From Henricia sp. BOLD:AAB3569 (Eukaryota > Echinodermata > Asteroidea > Spinulosida > Echinasteridae), in the NCBI GenBank assembly GCA_037783545.1, contig JBBELK010000461.1, forward strand, positions 372,001 through 436,000: 64,000 nucleotides of DNA. The letters are read 5' to 3'. The notes under the pieces were generated by a model, which saw nothing but the letters and a program-made list of their open reading frames with translations, did no database searches and was not told the origin of the DNA. Position 1 is the stretch's first letter. Each line of letters opens with the position of its first letter. Of the stretch, positions 24,119-36,757 are shown piece after piece. A program made the position numbers and the translations under genes.

Positions 24119-25501
24119 TGAGAGGGCTACATCATGTACGTTTGTCTTAAAAGTACGACCTTCTGAATTATTTTGTCAGAAATGAAGTTCAGGTGAACGA
24201 TTTGAGTTACAGCCTGGGAAAGAGATTGTCTAAACCAATGCATAGTTCCGAGATTGCCCAGTTAACCCCGCCCCCTTGGATATTGTTGCTATGTGCTCAC
24301 AAGCCATCGCAAAAAAATGGCGAGACTACGTACAAAGCAACGGGACTCGGCATGGAAAGCACAGATTCATTGGAGAAAACTCAAAGGTATTTATGTTTTG
24401 AGTTCGACAGTTACCGTAGCACACACTGAGCGAAGGGCTAGTAATGCAGGGATGACATATCTTTCATAAAAATGCGCTTTCCTACCTTTGAACAGCGAAT
24501 CGCCCGACATTGAAACCAAAATTCACCCGGTCACTGGCGCATACAACATACAAACTGTATGGGCAGAACATCGCGGATTGTTTGTGATGATTGCATCACT
24601 TTGACCTTTGTGGGCGCCGTCTGATAGCTCTGTTGTGATTGGTCGCGGGTTCGGCTTGATTGACAGGTCGGAACTATGCATTGGATAACCTGGTGGTAAC
24701 ATATCGTATATTAGACCCACAAAATTGTGTAATCAGTTAAATCCTGTACATAGTGGCAAAGGAGGCAATAATGAGTCAAACCAGTCACTACTTTGCAACC
24801 AACTATGACTGTAAACACAAACACAGCAAGCGATGAAACAACTTCTTCTAGGCGTGAAATCTAGATTCCGACACAGCCAAAATGGTTGCTGTCCTAGATA
24901 ATTTGACACACCTCCAGTGACTGCCTTTTCTGGTTAAAGACCCAGCCAAAAGACCGACAAGGGCCGGTCCGGGACCACTTCAGCAGGCCCTTCACCTACG
25001 GTGAAGTCGCGCCGATCGCCCCACGGCTTGACGCGGAGGTGCGCCGCCCTCCGATTTATCCACTTCAGGTGAAACCTCCCAGATGAAATTTCACTCTTCA
25101 AAATCCACTTCAAAAATTCAAGTAAATCAGCTATTTTTTCTCTTCCGACAGGTGGGCTTTGGGTGAGCAAAAAACTTATAAGTACATGTATTCTTCGGCA
25201 CAGATTTCTCTGAGGTCTTTTCAAGTGTTTTCGCACAGCATAAAGTCGGTCTATTGGCCTACCGTAAGGACACAGTGAAAACTAGCCGACTAATTTTGAC
25301 TTCCCGCGTGACAATTCTCGGCTTTTGCAACTTACACGGTCAGGGAACCGTAATGGATAAGTCACAAAGAGGTTAACTTTGAGACGAAGTAAGTTTGGTG
25401 TAAACGGATCCTTGAAAGTAGCAAACTACTCTCATCGAGTATCTATGTATGGTGCCAAGTCTCTTATTGCAATATCCGAACATCTCTATACCGACATGAT
25501 G
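24119..25501. other. No gene seen
   Basis: A GC-rich block at about 24.94-25.08 kb contains a small hairpin (CTTCACCTACGGTGAAG). I could not match it to a structural RNA. Confidence 0.5.
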
Positions 25502-26090
25502 CGTATAAACGCCATAAGTACGCACATACCGATGACGCAAAAGACACTAAGGCTGCGTTCGGACGTACAGTACGCGAACGGCAAGTCCGCAGGCTGTCTC
25601 TTGCCATGACTGCACAAAAAAACGCTGTTTCACTGCTTACAAGAAACTGAGGAAAATACTGACCGTATGCCTAGGTATAGTGAGAACCTTTGATGTCGTC
25701 TAAAACAAACCTGGGTTGTTGTTTCAGTTATCGACACGTTGAGCAAATTCACCAACAATCCCACTCATATTCCGCCATCTTCGTACAAATCACATGACAC
25801 TCCCCATTTGTCAGGGAGTAGATCTGTATAAACGCCATAAGTACGCACATACCGATGATGCGAAAGACACTGGCTAGCTGTGTGCCACGGAAACCTTGCA
25901 ATTGTGAGGTTTCAGCATGCACAGTTAGTCATTATACGACCTCATTAATCCAAACCTCACAATGTTTACCTTTCGCTATATATCTCTTGTTCACTAAGGT
26001 GTATAGAAGCGTTGCTATCAGTGTAGATAATCAAACTACACTGAGATTTGTGTAAACGCCATAAGTATACAACATACCATTGACGCTAGA
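25502..26090 (+). repeat. Three spaced copies of a ~45-bp repeat
   Basis: GTATAAACGCCATAAGTACG followed by CACATACCGATGA occurs at 25502-25548 and 25826-25872, and more diverged at 26050-26090. The copies are in the same orientation, 324 and 224 bp apart. The sequence between copies is not similar, so this is not a simple tandem array. Confidence 0.8.
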
Positions 26091-26160
26091 CTTGAAAAAG
26101 TCGTCGTATTGGCTAACTGTGCATGTGCGACCAAAACCAGACTATTAACGCGGCCTTCAC

Positions 26161-26222
26161 GCCCTATAAGCCTTTTTGAAGTATGGCTGCCTTATAGAGG
26201 GCGCCCTTTGATTTGGGTAAAC
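26161..26222 (+). repeat. Dispersed repeat N, copy 1
   Basis: GCCCTATAAGCCTTTTTGA through GAGGGCGCCCTTTGATTTGG matches the reverse complement of 27851-27923 along its whole length. Confidence 0.7.
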
Positions 26223-27368
26223 AAAACCAAAATGGCCGACGCTTGTACGTACGTTTGTGCGGGTGGGTGTACGTTTACATTTTTACTGACGGCTAAAGCC
26301 GCCTTTTTAAAATGACATTTTAGTGCTTAATTACGGTAATGGACGGGTTAAAGATACTCATTTATCTACGGCACAGGATATGTGTTAATCTGGCTGATTT
26401 AACCCAGCATTAAGGCATAAGATGCGCCTAGCCTACGGTCCAACGCGCGCACTGTCATATATCAAAATGATGGACACATGCAAAGGAAACCGAGCAAAGT
26501 TGGGCTAGGCCTAGTGAAACTTAATAATTTATGCAAGCCTTTGTCTACTCTATAACGTGCTATGTTTTTGCCTAAAGCCTTAGCAATTAGTAGGGCATAT
26601 TTTAACTTGCTAAGTTACGCTATGACTGTTTCCCAAAAGACCAATCAGTGTGTTATGTTTTAATTTGTTTCTTTTGGCTCTTTTAATTATAGTCCAGATG
26701 AATAATGCAAATGACAGTTTGAGTTTACAAGCAGTAGATCCTAAGTGCATGACTGGCTGAAAACCAACAATTAGTGCCTTATCATCATTCCTAGAAGAAA
26801 TTGCAGCTTTTTCCAAATTAACTTGTTATTAATAGTTAAATCTTGTATTACCAATCTTCAAAAAGAAGAAGAAAGAGTTGGAACCCAAATTTGTCCTTGT
26901 TATAAGCATTACTTTGTATTAACAGTGCTCTTTTTTTTAAGAATTTACCACTCGATAGTACCATTAACTATGCATATAGATGCTCTAAAAATCACTCCAT
27001 CTTAAGCTTCCATGTTATGGTACAGTAACAACTCTGATAAGAGAACTGCTCATTGAACATTCTGCTCATAATGAAGAAAATTTCCTATTCTCCATCGTGT
27101 TCATTCCTAATTATTCATAAAGCTTGACTATGCAAGTTGTGAAACACTAAAAAATACAGCTAAAGTACATGAAATTTTGTTTTGGCCATGGACAAATGAG
27201 TGTAAATAAAAAGGCCAAGTGAAACAAGATAACTTGAAGCCGCACGACACTGAGTTTATTCAGTGGCAAATCTGAAAATACAGATGTCAAAACTGTCAAA
27301 GAACTTTACATGTGAACTTCCAGAAACCACGGGAAAGAATTGATAACTTGACCATATTGTTTTAGACC
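26223..27368. other. No gene seen
   Basis: AT-rich, with short open frames only and no recognised repeat. Confidence 0.5.
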
Positions 27369-27545
27369 TTGGAAAGAATTCCATACTCGGTTCGTCACAT
27401 TTTCTAAAGTGCAAATGAAAAGAACAAATTTTGGAGGGGGAAAAAGTGAAGATTTTACGAGGAAAAACTAAGAAATCTTCCGAGATGTCTTATACGTTTA
27501 GTGCAGGAGGGTTTATGTGACGTCCGACTCGTAAATTCTTTCCAA
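27369..27545. repeat. MITE family M, copy 1 (about 177 bp)
   Basis: TTGGAAAGAATTCCATACTC then GGTTCGTCAC is mirrored by GTGACGTCCGACTCG then TAAATTCTTTCCAA. The interior (GAGGAAAAACTAAGAAAT, CTTATACGTTTAG) resembles that of the element at 37140-37328. Confidence 0.7.
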
Positions 27546-27850
27546 AATATTAATGGTTAAATTATCAATTCTTACCCTATCGGACTTTAGAAACGTGCGT
27601 GAACGAATCAGCATTTTTTGAAGTAATACGTTTTTCACGTATGCTAGGCAAAACAATAACGAAAACGATCAAAATCTGCCACAAACAGACCAAAAGTTGT
27701 TCTTATACAATAGAAAATTATCCTATTTCCAAAACCACGTACAATATTGGTCGTCAAGTTATCTCTAAACAATCAAACAGATGAAGTTTTGATAAGCATT
27801 TTAATACAACAACGTACACGCTACGGTAACCGTCTGCCATTTTTAGATGC

Positions 27851-27923
27851 GTTTACCCAAATGACAGTGCGCCCTCTAGCGACAGGTATAGTATCCGCCA
27901 TACCTCAAAAAGGCTTATTGGGC
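27851..27923 (-). repeat. Dispersed repeat N, copy 2
   Basis: Reverse copy of 26161-26222. It contains a CTCF-like core on the minus strand (TCGCTAGAGGGCGCA), partly kept in the other copy. Confidence 0.7.
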
Positions 27924-29606
27924 ATGTTGCAAACGTGGAAACAAGACGCCCCGCCCACAACCCAACGTCACCTTGTAAAGAGTTGTCTAATACATGTATT
28001 GCGCATGTGTCGTTCTCACAGACAGATGGAAGCAAAATGTAAAATGTAAAGCACAACTTTTGACGTAAAACGTATAAACGTAAATAAAATACACATGTGT
28101 ATTAAAAAACCTGGTACAGAATGTGAAATACTGCGCAATACAATGTATGTCATATACTTGACTGGATGTTTCAATGTCCTGTTTCCTATTAACCTGTGCG
28201 AAGGTCAATGAAGACATTGTTTGACCGTTTGGTATGATTACTCATATCAATAACAAGAACGTTCTTTATAAGTTTTAATTAATTCATACAGAGAAGCCAT
28301 GCATTAGGAAAGCCCTGTTAACATTGATTTCCCATCGATCGTCCTAAAATCCAGTTTGTTTTGGGAGATAATTTTGCGTTTACACAAGGACAACGATTTC
28401 TAAATCTGGGAACAACAGAAGAAAAACAACCATAATTGCGTCTGGTCCATTACATATTTCCTGTCATGAGCAGCCTTTAAAAACAGCCCCACGGCTAAAA
28501 AGACGATGCATGGCACAGAGAGGCAGCCCGGCTTTGCCGATTTAACATGAAGACAGTTATTTTTCTTAGAAATTAAATGACAGGTGTTTTGTTGGTACGA
28601 CGCAGAAATGCCGGTCGCGATGGAAAATCCCGTCCGTCATTTCTGCCTCAGTACGCGGTCTCTAAGATCAATTTTTATATTTTATTTGTGTGCAGAGTCC
28701 AGACCACACACCGAAGGGAAATGAAATCGAAGACTATAGCCTGATATTAAAGGTGGCATCATTTTCATCATGTTTCCTTGTCTTACAGGGTCGTTGCTCG
28801 CGCGGTCAAGGCACGGTTTACTATGCTAAGGTTGCTCGGCCTCATCAGCATATTAATACTGGACATGTGATTATATTATGCTTTCGTTACGTTTATTACA
28901 TATAATTCACATTTAATTCACAGTAATTTCATTTATTCATAATCTTTCACATAAAAAACACATAGGCCTAGGCCTAGAAAAACTTCCTCGGACAAAGAAA
29001 TCCATCTCTCCAAGAAAGGGTAATTTTCAACTGTCATCTACACTTTCTTTACAAATAGTGCCATCTTTTACACCAACAGAACTCAATTATACCAACAGAA
29101 CTCTCGAAATAAAACGAGAGTTTTGTTCAAACACCACGAGTTCGCTTGATGGTGGTCTATTAATTTGCTGTAAATCGATGGAGCCTGGTGGATCGACTTT
29201 TAACGTACAGTTGAATCACATCACAAAGTCTGGATGCATGTAAAAGGTTGCAAGTGAGGAGAAACAAAATGATAAATAGCACCGAAATTCTCGCGATACT
29301 ACTTCAACACCCAACGATACCAAACATGACATGAGAGGAGTGTAACACGCAGTACAGTAGCAGCTAACACGAAACGGTAGCACCTAGCAAACTCCTCGGC
29401 ATGTTACGGGGAAGATAAATTATGGGAACGAAACAGGTGTGTACTAAATAATGCTTTCATATATGGTTTTGGCCCATGAAATAAGCGTGGCAGTCACGCG
29501 AGCTATGTACGGAGGTCTATAGATGTACCATATACAACTCAGTGGGCTATGAAGGAACCTTCCTTCCTGGTTAAACCATCTCCAAATGGCGACATTCAAC
29601 ACGTAA
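27924..29606. other. No gene seen
   Basis: Short chance open frames only. Confidence 0.5.
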
Positions 29607-29697
29607 AACATTGATTATAAAATGTGATTCATGCCAGAACGGCAATGCGAAGAACATTGATTATAATGTGATTCATGCCAGAACGGCAATGCAAAGA
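29607..29697 (+). repeat. 46-bp tandem duplication
   Basis: AACATTGATTATAA followed by TGTGATTCATGCCAGAACGG and CAATGCGAAG is repeated once immediately, with a 3-bp indel and one base change. Confidence 0.9.
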
Positions 29698-30329
29698 AAA
29701 TGACGTCACATAATTATTAACATTTTCCATCAAACGGCTGACATCACCCTGTGAAAAGTGATAAATGATACAGTATGACGCGATCCCGACTATGATAGAT
29801 TTGTCAGAGGTATACTCAGAACCTAGGGTGTCACTTTCAGAGTCCCGTAGCTCCGTTTGTGAAATACGCATTCCTTTCTCTATCCCCTTATGCCATGTCT
29901 ATTACCACCCTGAACCTCACACGCTAACGCTGGCAGGCACTGGGCGTTCTCGACAGGTTAAGCTGTCACAAAACTGTCTTAATTAGGTGATAAATTGATT
30001 TCATTCGGCAAGGAGTGAAATGTTGTAAGCAGGAGGCTCCACGCGACGCTTCTCGGCTCATAATGAAAGACAAACTCTGTCCTCCGGAATATAAGGCAGG
30101 CATTGGTGAACTGTCAAGCAGTAGGTCTGCACGCGGAGACCTGACAAGTAATTCGGGTTAACAGTAAGAAATCAATTACCGAGAACTTGGTTAATCATGT
30201 AGGGCGTGGCTGTCTTACTTTGTAAACGCTTTCATACAGAACTGGCCAAGCTGAGAACATATTGTAAGCAAAGCATTTACCTCATGTAGAAATGTTCTCA
30301 AACAACAGTAACCTAAAGGAGTGTGTCCA

Positions 30330-30640
30330 TATCACATTTTGAGCCACCCAATTTTTCCCTAACATGTTCAGATTTTTCTCCTTTTAGCCATTCTGAAATT
30401 TCTCGCCCTCAATTCGTATATCTCCAGAGATATCGTAAAAAATCCACCAAGGTTTTGTAAACTAATTTATGTGGTTACATAAACCAGTGCAGTGATTACA
30501 CCAACCTTTTTGGTTCCATATCCAAATTGGGGATTGTAAGTTTCGTCCCATGGATAGTATCTTAGGGAGGTATTTTACATGATTGTTAAGTTATAACTAA
30601 ATCCATTTGGAGGGGGGCGGATCTGGTCACGCTTCTTTAA
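30330..30640 (+). repeat. Dispersed repeat I, copy 1
   Basis: About 260-310 bp similar in the same orientation to 56245-56530. Shared blocks include CCATTCTGAAATTT, GTGCAGTGAT, CACCAACCTTTTTG, TCCAAATTGG and GGGAGGTATTTTA. Not palindromic, no open frame, class unknown. Confidence 0.75.
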
Positions 30641-32426
30641 ACAAAACCTTCTTTCGGTACTTTCGAACGGTCTACACAACATTATACTGCGCAGAAAAAG
30701 AACCAAAACGTTTGGTAAAACGTTTGCATGTGGCGTCTTAAAACCTGCTTTGGTTATTGCCTCGTGTTTACGGCAATGACATTTTCACCTTATAGGGAGA
30801 ATCTAATTTGAATTTTCAAGCAAGTTTTCATCGAGTAAGATGGAGTGCAAGACGTATAAGCTATATGTGGCAACGCGCTATGTGGCGCCATAGTGATCAG
30901 TGGGCATCATCAATGTGGCTGACTGTGTAATGTAATACTAATAGCGTAACGAATGGCAAGTCACCAACGCCTTGCTGACAACATGATTTACCTAACGAGA
31001 TAAACCGGGCTGATCGCCAGCCTAATCATGTATATTGGATACTGAGGAAAGATTGGTGCACTGACGTATGACTAATGGTCATATAAAACGTCATAGGGCA
31101 CGTGTCTATTGATTGATGAAGCTGTGTACCCGACCTTTACAATAATAGCGACATACCAATGGCTGTCATATCGGCTTGAATTATGCCATGCGCTGTCGCT
31201 GTGTTACTCGGGAATAGGATTCGTGGACCGTCCTTACCTTTCTATTCAGCGAATTCGGTGCCAAAGGTATAGGCCTACACTAACACCAAATAAAAAACAT
31301 CTCTTTCAGAACTTTGAAGAGAGTGGTATAAACGTATCATGTTTAGTATACTCCAATTTTCATTTTCTTCAAATTTCAATGGTATGACCATTGACCTTTT
31401 TATAGGAAAATGTTAAAAAGACCACCCAAAACAAGTACTCTTCCGCACAACTCAGAGGTACTTAGCCATATCATAATATCAGTAAATAATCCCTCTACTC
31501 TATGCCTGAAGACGGCCTTTCAATGGGTAAATATTACCCGAACTTTCAGAGCTGCAGGCCTACATATAACCTCACTTTATATAACAACCGCCTCCTTCAA
31601 CACATAATATATACGACTTGCGCCCGCAAAAGGCTTTATCGACAGATTTTTTGTATTTTATCTTCAAAAAATTATTAAGCTTGGTGCAGTGATGTAACCG
31701 TTGTCTAGTGCAGTGCGTTCTAAACTGTGCAGTCGACATCTGACTACCAACATGGTTCAAGTAAATGTTTGGCCTTATGATCGATGATTGTCTGAACGTT
31801 GTGACCAGCGCCAAATCGCTCCAAACACAATTCCTTGATGTGCAAAACGTTACCCCAAAGAAGGCAGAGTTAATCAATTTAATTTAGTAATTAAAAGACG
31901 TACAAACATTGATCATTCTTCGCACAGGAAAACGTTTTCGGTATCAGTTTTCCGAGCACCCACTCCGCTAGCAAACTCCCGCTTATTATGTATGACCCAA
32001 CACGTGCCCCGTTTCCACGCTGGCTCAGCGCTGGTCGCCAGGTATACTCAAACGCCCTCGTACCGACGATGAACAAATGTTTGACAACGTTCAGACGTGT
32101 TCAGAAAGTCAATTGCCCGCGAAGTCCCGATTAGATAACTCAAACACGAACATTAATGGCGTCATTTATCATCATTTTTTTGCTGGCTTTGCGACGGCCG
32201 TATTCGCAATGGCAGGCCCGTATTTATCGGCGCTTTTACCGTGTATTGCGGCATTATCAAAGGTCGAAATGCGCGAAGAATATAAATGGTCTAGCAGGCG
32301 ATTTTAAGGTAAATCGCACAGACGAATATGTTTATAAATATGCAGTTGCTCTGCTAATGTGGACAAAGTGGTATTCCCCACAAAAGTACATCAGGGTTCA
32401 AAACTTTACTGATTTCTTCTAAAATA
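30641..32426. other. No gene seen
   Basis: Open frames up to 101 residues occur on both strands without recognisable motifs. Confidence 0.5.
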
Positions 32427-32530
32427 CAAGGTAGCAAGGTAGCAAGGTAGCAAGGTCGTTAAAGCCAATCTGTATGTACATTTGTCTTCGGCCTGTTAAA
32501 TGTTTTGCTTCAGCTTACTGTGTACGTTTG
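32427..32530 (-). mobile_element. Retroposon-like 3' end with short octamer tail, copy 1
   Basis: Three and a half copies of CAAGGTAG are followed by AAAGCCAATCTGTATG and CTTCGGCCTGTTAAATGTTT then TGCTT. The same flank follows the much longer octamer array at 60436-60767. On the minus strand the shared flank ends in (CTACCTTG)n, the arrangement of CR1/L2-type LINEs or their SINE partners, whose 3' ends carry short tandem repeats. The assignment is inferred because no coding part is present. Confidence 0.65.
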
Positions 32531-32911
32531 TAAATACATTTTGACCTAGAGCGCCCTCAAGAGTCAAATCACTCAGTGCAAGCACTCAGCAACTGTTCGC
32601 AAAATCCTAGGGGTTTAAGACCAGAAGGCCTATAATTATTGTGAATATGACAGTATGTTATAGTTTTACGATACAACAGTGCGATATCTTTGCAAACAAT
32701 GGTTTGCAAGCAATATGGTAGAGTGTAAATTTCAGACTTGAATGTATTTATTCGTCCTTGGGGAGGTAGATTCCGGGTATAGCCTATGTTTTAGAGGGGA
32801 AATCCGTGTACATATTTAGCGCAAGCTAAATGCATGTGCCCTGGACTTGTTTCTACGATTTTTCTTGAGTTATACTTGAACGGCGAAGCAGCCCGGGCAG
32901 TGATAAAACAA

Positions 32912-33220
32912 CCGGACCTAATGAAATATTTGTGTTGCCTCGTAACTGGAGTTGAAGTTTTAGCCTTCAAAAAGACAAAGCGCCATTGAATCCTTAGTGC
33001 GTTTCATAAACCGTGACACCGGAGGGCCGCACGTACCATGAGGCACCCTTGAACCTTCCCACTCCCCGGACCTAATGAAACATTAGCATTGCCTCGTAAC
33101 TGGACCCAAGAGCTTTAACCTTCAAAGAAGAGGCAGCATCGACTATATAGTGCGTTTCATAAATCTTGATACCCGAAGGCTGCACGCTCGATGCACCATT
33201 GAACGTTCCCTCTCCTCATT
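32912..33220 (+). repeat. 154-bp tandem duplication
   Basis: Two adjoining units both begin CCGGACCTAATGAAA and share TTGCCTCGTAACTGGA, TTTCATAAA and GTGCGTTTCATAAA. They have diverged by many substitutions, so the duplication is old. Confidence 0.85.
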
Positions 33221-33704
33221 CCCCCACCTGCCCTCCGCCCTCGCCATAGGAACCCAAGACGCGTACCAACCCACGCAGTATCTATACACTTCACAACTCC
33301 TCAATTTCACAAGGGTAAGATTCGTGTATTCTACGATATGTACGTGGAACAATCGCCTGAGTGTACTGTTTCAGTTAAGCGATACATGTACTCCAAACAC
33401 CGCCTACTTATAAGACGCAAACAAATCCAAGTGGATAGAGCACTCAAATTAAGCAGCATCTAGGGTTAACACATAGGGGAAATGCAGTCACGTGATTGGG
33501 TCTTGAATATCATAGAAGTCACAGCAAAGCATGAGTGTACTTAGCAATGTATCTTAATTCTTGAAAGCACACATTATTTTGTGTTATTTCAGAGGCTTAA
33601 AGGACCCAGGGAAACATGTCAATGCCATAGGACTGACAGCCAGACAAACCCAAATCGTAAGCCCTGACTAATCAAAAGGAATTGACCGCAACCCGGTCCT
33701 CAAC

Positions 33705-33902
33705 CCAGCGGCGTAGCTACGGGGGGCGTGCGCCCCCCCCCCCCCACCCCCCCAAGAAAAGTCGTCGCCCCCCAGTCGCCCCCCCCCCCCCCCCCCCCCC
33801 CCCAAGAAAAGTCGCAAATGCGAGTCTCGAACCCACAACCCCGGCAAGTTTTCACCTGTGATTGCGAGTCAGTGATCATATAACCACTTAAATTGTCCAC
33901 GG
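33705..33902 (-). repeat. tRNA-derived SINE with poly-C/G interior
   Basis: On the minus strand a tRNA-like head (AATTTAAGTGGTTATATGAT for the A box, GTGGGTTCGAGACTC for the B box, with a long variable arm as in Ser/Leu tRNAs) is followed by ACTTTTCTTGGGG, long G runs, and the terminus CCCCCCGTAGCTACGCCGC. Two internal blocks ACTTTTCTTGGG flank the G runs, suggesting a local duplication. Confidence 0.8.
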
Positions 33903-34127
33903 TAACATATAAAAGCATGCGACATTTCTGAGCCGAAACCTCCCCAGTTAGCAAACCTCACTACAAGCCAGTCGTTTGGAAAACACTCGTAGTCAATCAA
34001 AACCACATTACTTGAACAACATTAACCATTAGTTTATCATTAATCATTCTTCATGCACCAACAACCAAACACCTGGCAAAACGTTTCCTTCAACAATGTC
34101 ATAATCATGTCATAAAAATGTTCCTGG

Positions 34128-34216
34128 TGGTTGTGTTCGCGACAGCAGTCCCAGAGTTATAGGCCTATTCTTCATGGTTGTGTTCGCGACAGCAGTCCCA
34201 GATTTACTTATATTCT
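34128..34216 (+). repeat. 47-bp tandem duplication
   Basis: TGGTTGTGTTCGCGACAGCA followed by GTCCCAGA occurs twice, 47 bp apart. Confidence 0.9.
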
Positions 34217-34909
34217 TCCAATGTAAGATTTTTCCCCCAAGGGAGTTTTATCAAGGCCGGAATCATCAAGATCCGTGCGTGACGGCAGACGTCAGGCAAT
34301 TCACCGTGCTGTCACGGCTGTAATATCACTGATTGACAGATCCGGGTCTCTGCCATTATCATGACCAATTTCCCTCCCATTTCTCCACAAACATTCTGCC
34401 AATTTACTTCCACTGCCTGTAGGTTATGCACCAATGATGTTAAAGAACTGACAGGCGTTCATAATATACAATGGTATACCGTAATTCCAAGCAAAATATT
34501 CTGGCCGTTTTACCAGAAATTTAAGTAATACCCTTTTGAATTCAATTTAACATGAATATATATTATGAATACATTTTAATGAAAGTTACAGGATTGACTT
34601 TTGTCGCCATTTTCAAAAGAGAGGGTTTGGTGTTTCAGTAAATGCTGCATATGTTACACTGAAAACGCTGGAATTTCCAAATGTTTATGATGGATGCTGG
34701 AGAAAGATGTGGTCGTTTGTCTTATTACCTGACCCCACTCTAGAAACTATAATACACTTTTTTTATATAGATTATGGAATGAACACCGACTGACTTGAAC
34801 TTGCATATGGAGGTGTATACCAAGGGCATAATCGCGTCCCTTGAATCAGTTCTGTAAAATGTATATTACTTATTGGAAAGGTGCCCGACTACATTGCCAA
34901 GACGAGGCT

Positions 34910-35018
34910 TAGGCTGGATCCGAATTAGTGGCTTTGGCTATGCTGTTTCTAAGGACTTTCATTGTCGCCATAGCAATATCATAGCAACAGCACAGCCACT
35001 AATTCGGATCCAGCCTTA
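34910..35018. repeat. MITE family G (109-bp near-perfect hairpin)
   Basis: TTAGGCTGGATCCGAATTAG then TGGCT is matched by AGCCACTAATTCGGATCCAG then CCTTA; the arms continue inward with GCTATGCTGTT against AACAGCACAGC. The terminal GGCTGGAT resembles the end of family C copy 2. Confidence 0.85.
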
Positions 35019-35285
35019 GATTCCTTGGAATGCATAAATATGAACGCCAAGGACTTCACGAGAAACATCTTACGCATTGGAGTAAGGGAAAGGACAAGTC
35101 CGAAACCGTTTACCTTCCGGTAAGCAACATAGCATCTTGGACCAAAACCACAATACAAAAAAAGACATTGAGATGATTGTTCAATGCAAACAAGACATAT
35201 CACACGCTATACATTGCGTTTGGGGCGATTGCATATTGATAAAGGCTATAGGACGCAATTTCATATCACTATCCATCCCCAATCA

Positions 35286-35383
35286 CTACAGTGATGATCC
35301 GTATTGGCCGAAAAGCACGGTCACACTCGCAAACACAACCAACAAACAGACCAAAATAATCAAGAAAATGAAGACTGCGAGGA
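35286..35383 (-). CDS. Possible terminal exon encoding one hydrophobic helix (weak)
   Basis: On the minus strand a good acceptor (TTATTTTCTCAG) opens a frame with LAVFIFLIILVCLLVVF, a strongly hydrophobic run, then ASVTVLFGQYGSSL and a TAG stop. It could be the last exon of a membrane protein, but no family is recognised, no companion exon is found nearby, and a T-rich intergenic stretch can produce such a run by chance. Reported as a low-confidence candidate only. Confidence 0.15.
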
Positions 35384-36366
35384 CTGAGAAAATAAACTAC
35401 ACGTCAGCCTCAATCACATCTCACTTGGCCTAAAATCAGGAGACCGAATTCCGCCCCATGTCTCTCAATATCGCTTATGGTTTGACCGTCGCTGCTGATG
35501 CTATTCTCAGAACATAGAGCAAGCCGGTACAAGCGAAGCAAGATGTATTGTTTGTGTACGCTACATGAATCAATTAGGTCAATACAATGTTCAGAAAACA
35601 TTTCTCGATTTGACAAGATAAGGACACGAGCTTGCCCCCGGCCCGCGACTTATGTCCTTAAATCAGATGGATTATATTACGGTTTTGAATAGTGAAATGA
35701 AAACACGAATGGAAATTTTCAATAAGCTGGGGTATTAGCCTATTCGAGGAAATCGGAATGAATTTGAAACGTCGGATGAAGAGTCCTTGCAATACGAACC
35801 AAGGTCGGTCGGAAATGCATTTGGCCACTCTACGATTTGGAGAGTCATATATATTTTGCGTCCCTAGAAAACGCGGTATAAATACAACCTCGCCACTAAT
35901 TCTTCATAATATGACACGATAACAGCCCAGAAAATTGTAAGAAAACATGAATTTAGCAGTGGGAAAATCTCAAGTTTTCCTTTGAAAACACTTAGAATTG
36001 TTATGTCATGCTTTACAGGCTTAGTGCATGGAGTCTCAACTGGCGAGAGGGTAATGGTAGTTTTTTCGAAAATGCCTACTTCAGATGGATAGAGGCCGTT
36101 ACCAACAAATAAAATGGGCAGAAGCACATGCAAGCACACAATAGAAGACCTTTATCCGTTAGATATATCTCACAGCTATAGCTAACTGTATGGGTACGGT
36201 GTGTTAATACGTAAGGGGTGTTGTTTAGATCGGATAGAAAACGAAGGTGTTTTTTTCGGTCATGGGCGAGTTCACTGGCTTTTCGGGGCTCAAAAATTAA
36301 AACGTTTTCGCAGAGCGCAGACTGCTTTTCGTAAGACTGCTTAAAGTCGAGTTGAAATCGTTTGAC
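35384..36366. other. No gene seen
   Basis: Short chance open frames only. The minus-strand frame at 36076-36471 exists because of the adjacent 21-bp repeat. Confidence 0.5.
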
Positions 36367-36468
36367 GTCGAGCAAAGGTCGCTTGGGGTCGAGCAAAGGT
36401 CGCTTGGGGTCGAGCAAAGGTCGCTTGAGGTCGAGCAAAGGCTGCTCTGTCGAGCAAAACACGCTTGT
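36367..36468 (+). repeat. 21-bp tandem repeat (GTCGAGCAAAGGTCGCTTGGG), about 4-5 copies
   Basis: Units start at 36367, 36388, 36409 and 36430, and a degraded fifth follows. On the minus strand it would read as repeated Pro-Leu-Leu-Asp-Pro-Lys-Arg, with no sign of a real protein around it. Confidence 0.9.
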
Positions 36469-36757
36469 CATTAGTAGGGGTGATCACATCACTTTTTTTG
36501 TAGCAACGCGGTGCATTTACTTTTCATTTGACGATTCGGGGAATCGGGCTAATTTAAAAAGCATCAGCAACCGCTTGATCAATTTTTGCAGCCAAAGCAT
36601 TTCTGAAATCTGCCCAAGTGTTGGAATGTGGCTGTAACATGAAAGTGGTTTTGACTCAAAATTGAACTTTCTCTAAATAATATTATAAATACAATGACCA
36701 CCACCGCAGATACATGTACAGTATTGTACTATGAAAACCATATACACTGGCACTTGT

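Noticed and set aside
24936-25140. GC-rich block as a structural RNA gene
   Set aside because: I compared it by memory with U1, U2, U4, U5, U6, U11, U12, 7SK, RNase P and 5S hallmarks and found none.
36076-36471. 131-residue minus-strand frame with PLLDPKR repeats and a hydrophobic end
   Set aside because: The repeats derive from the 21-bp tandem array, and the rest has no family resemblance or exon context.
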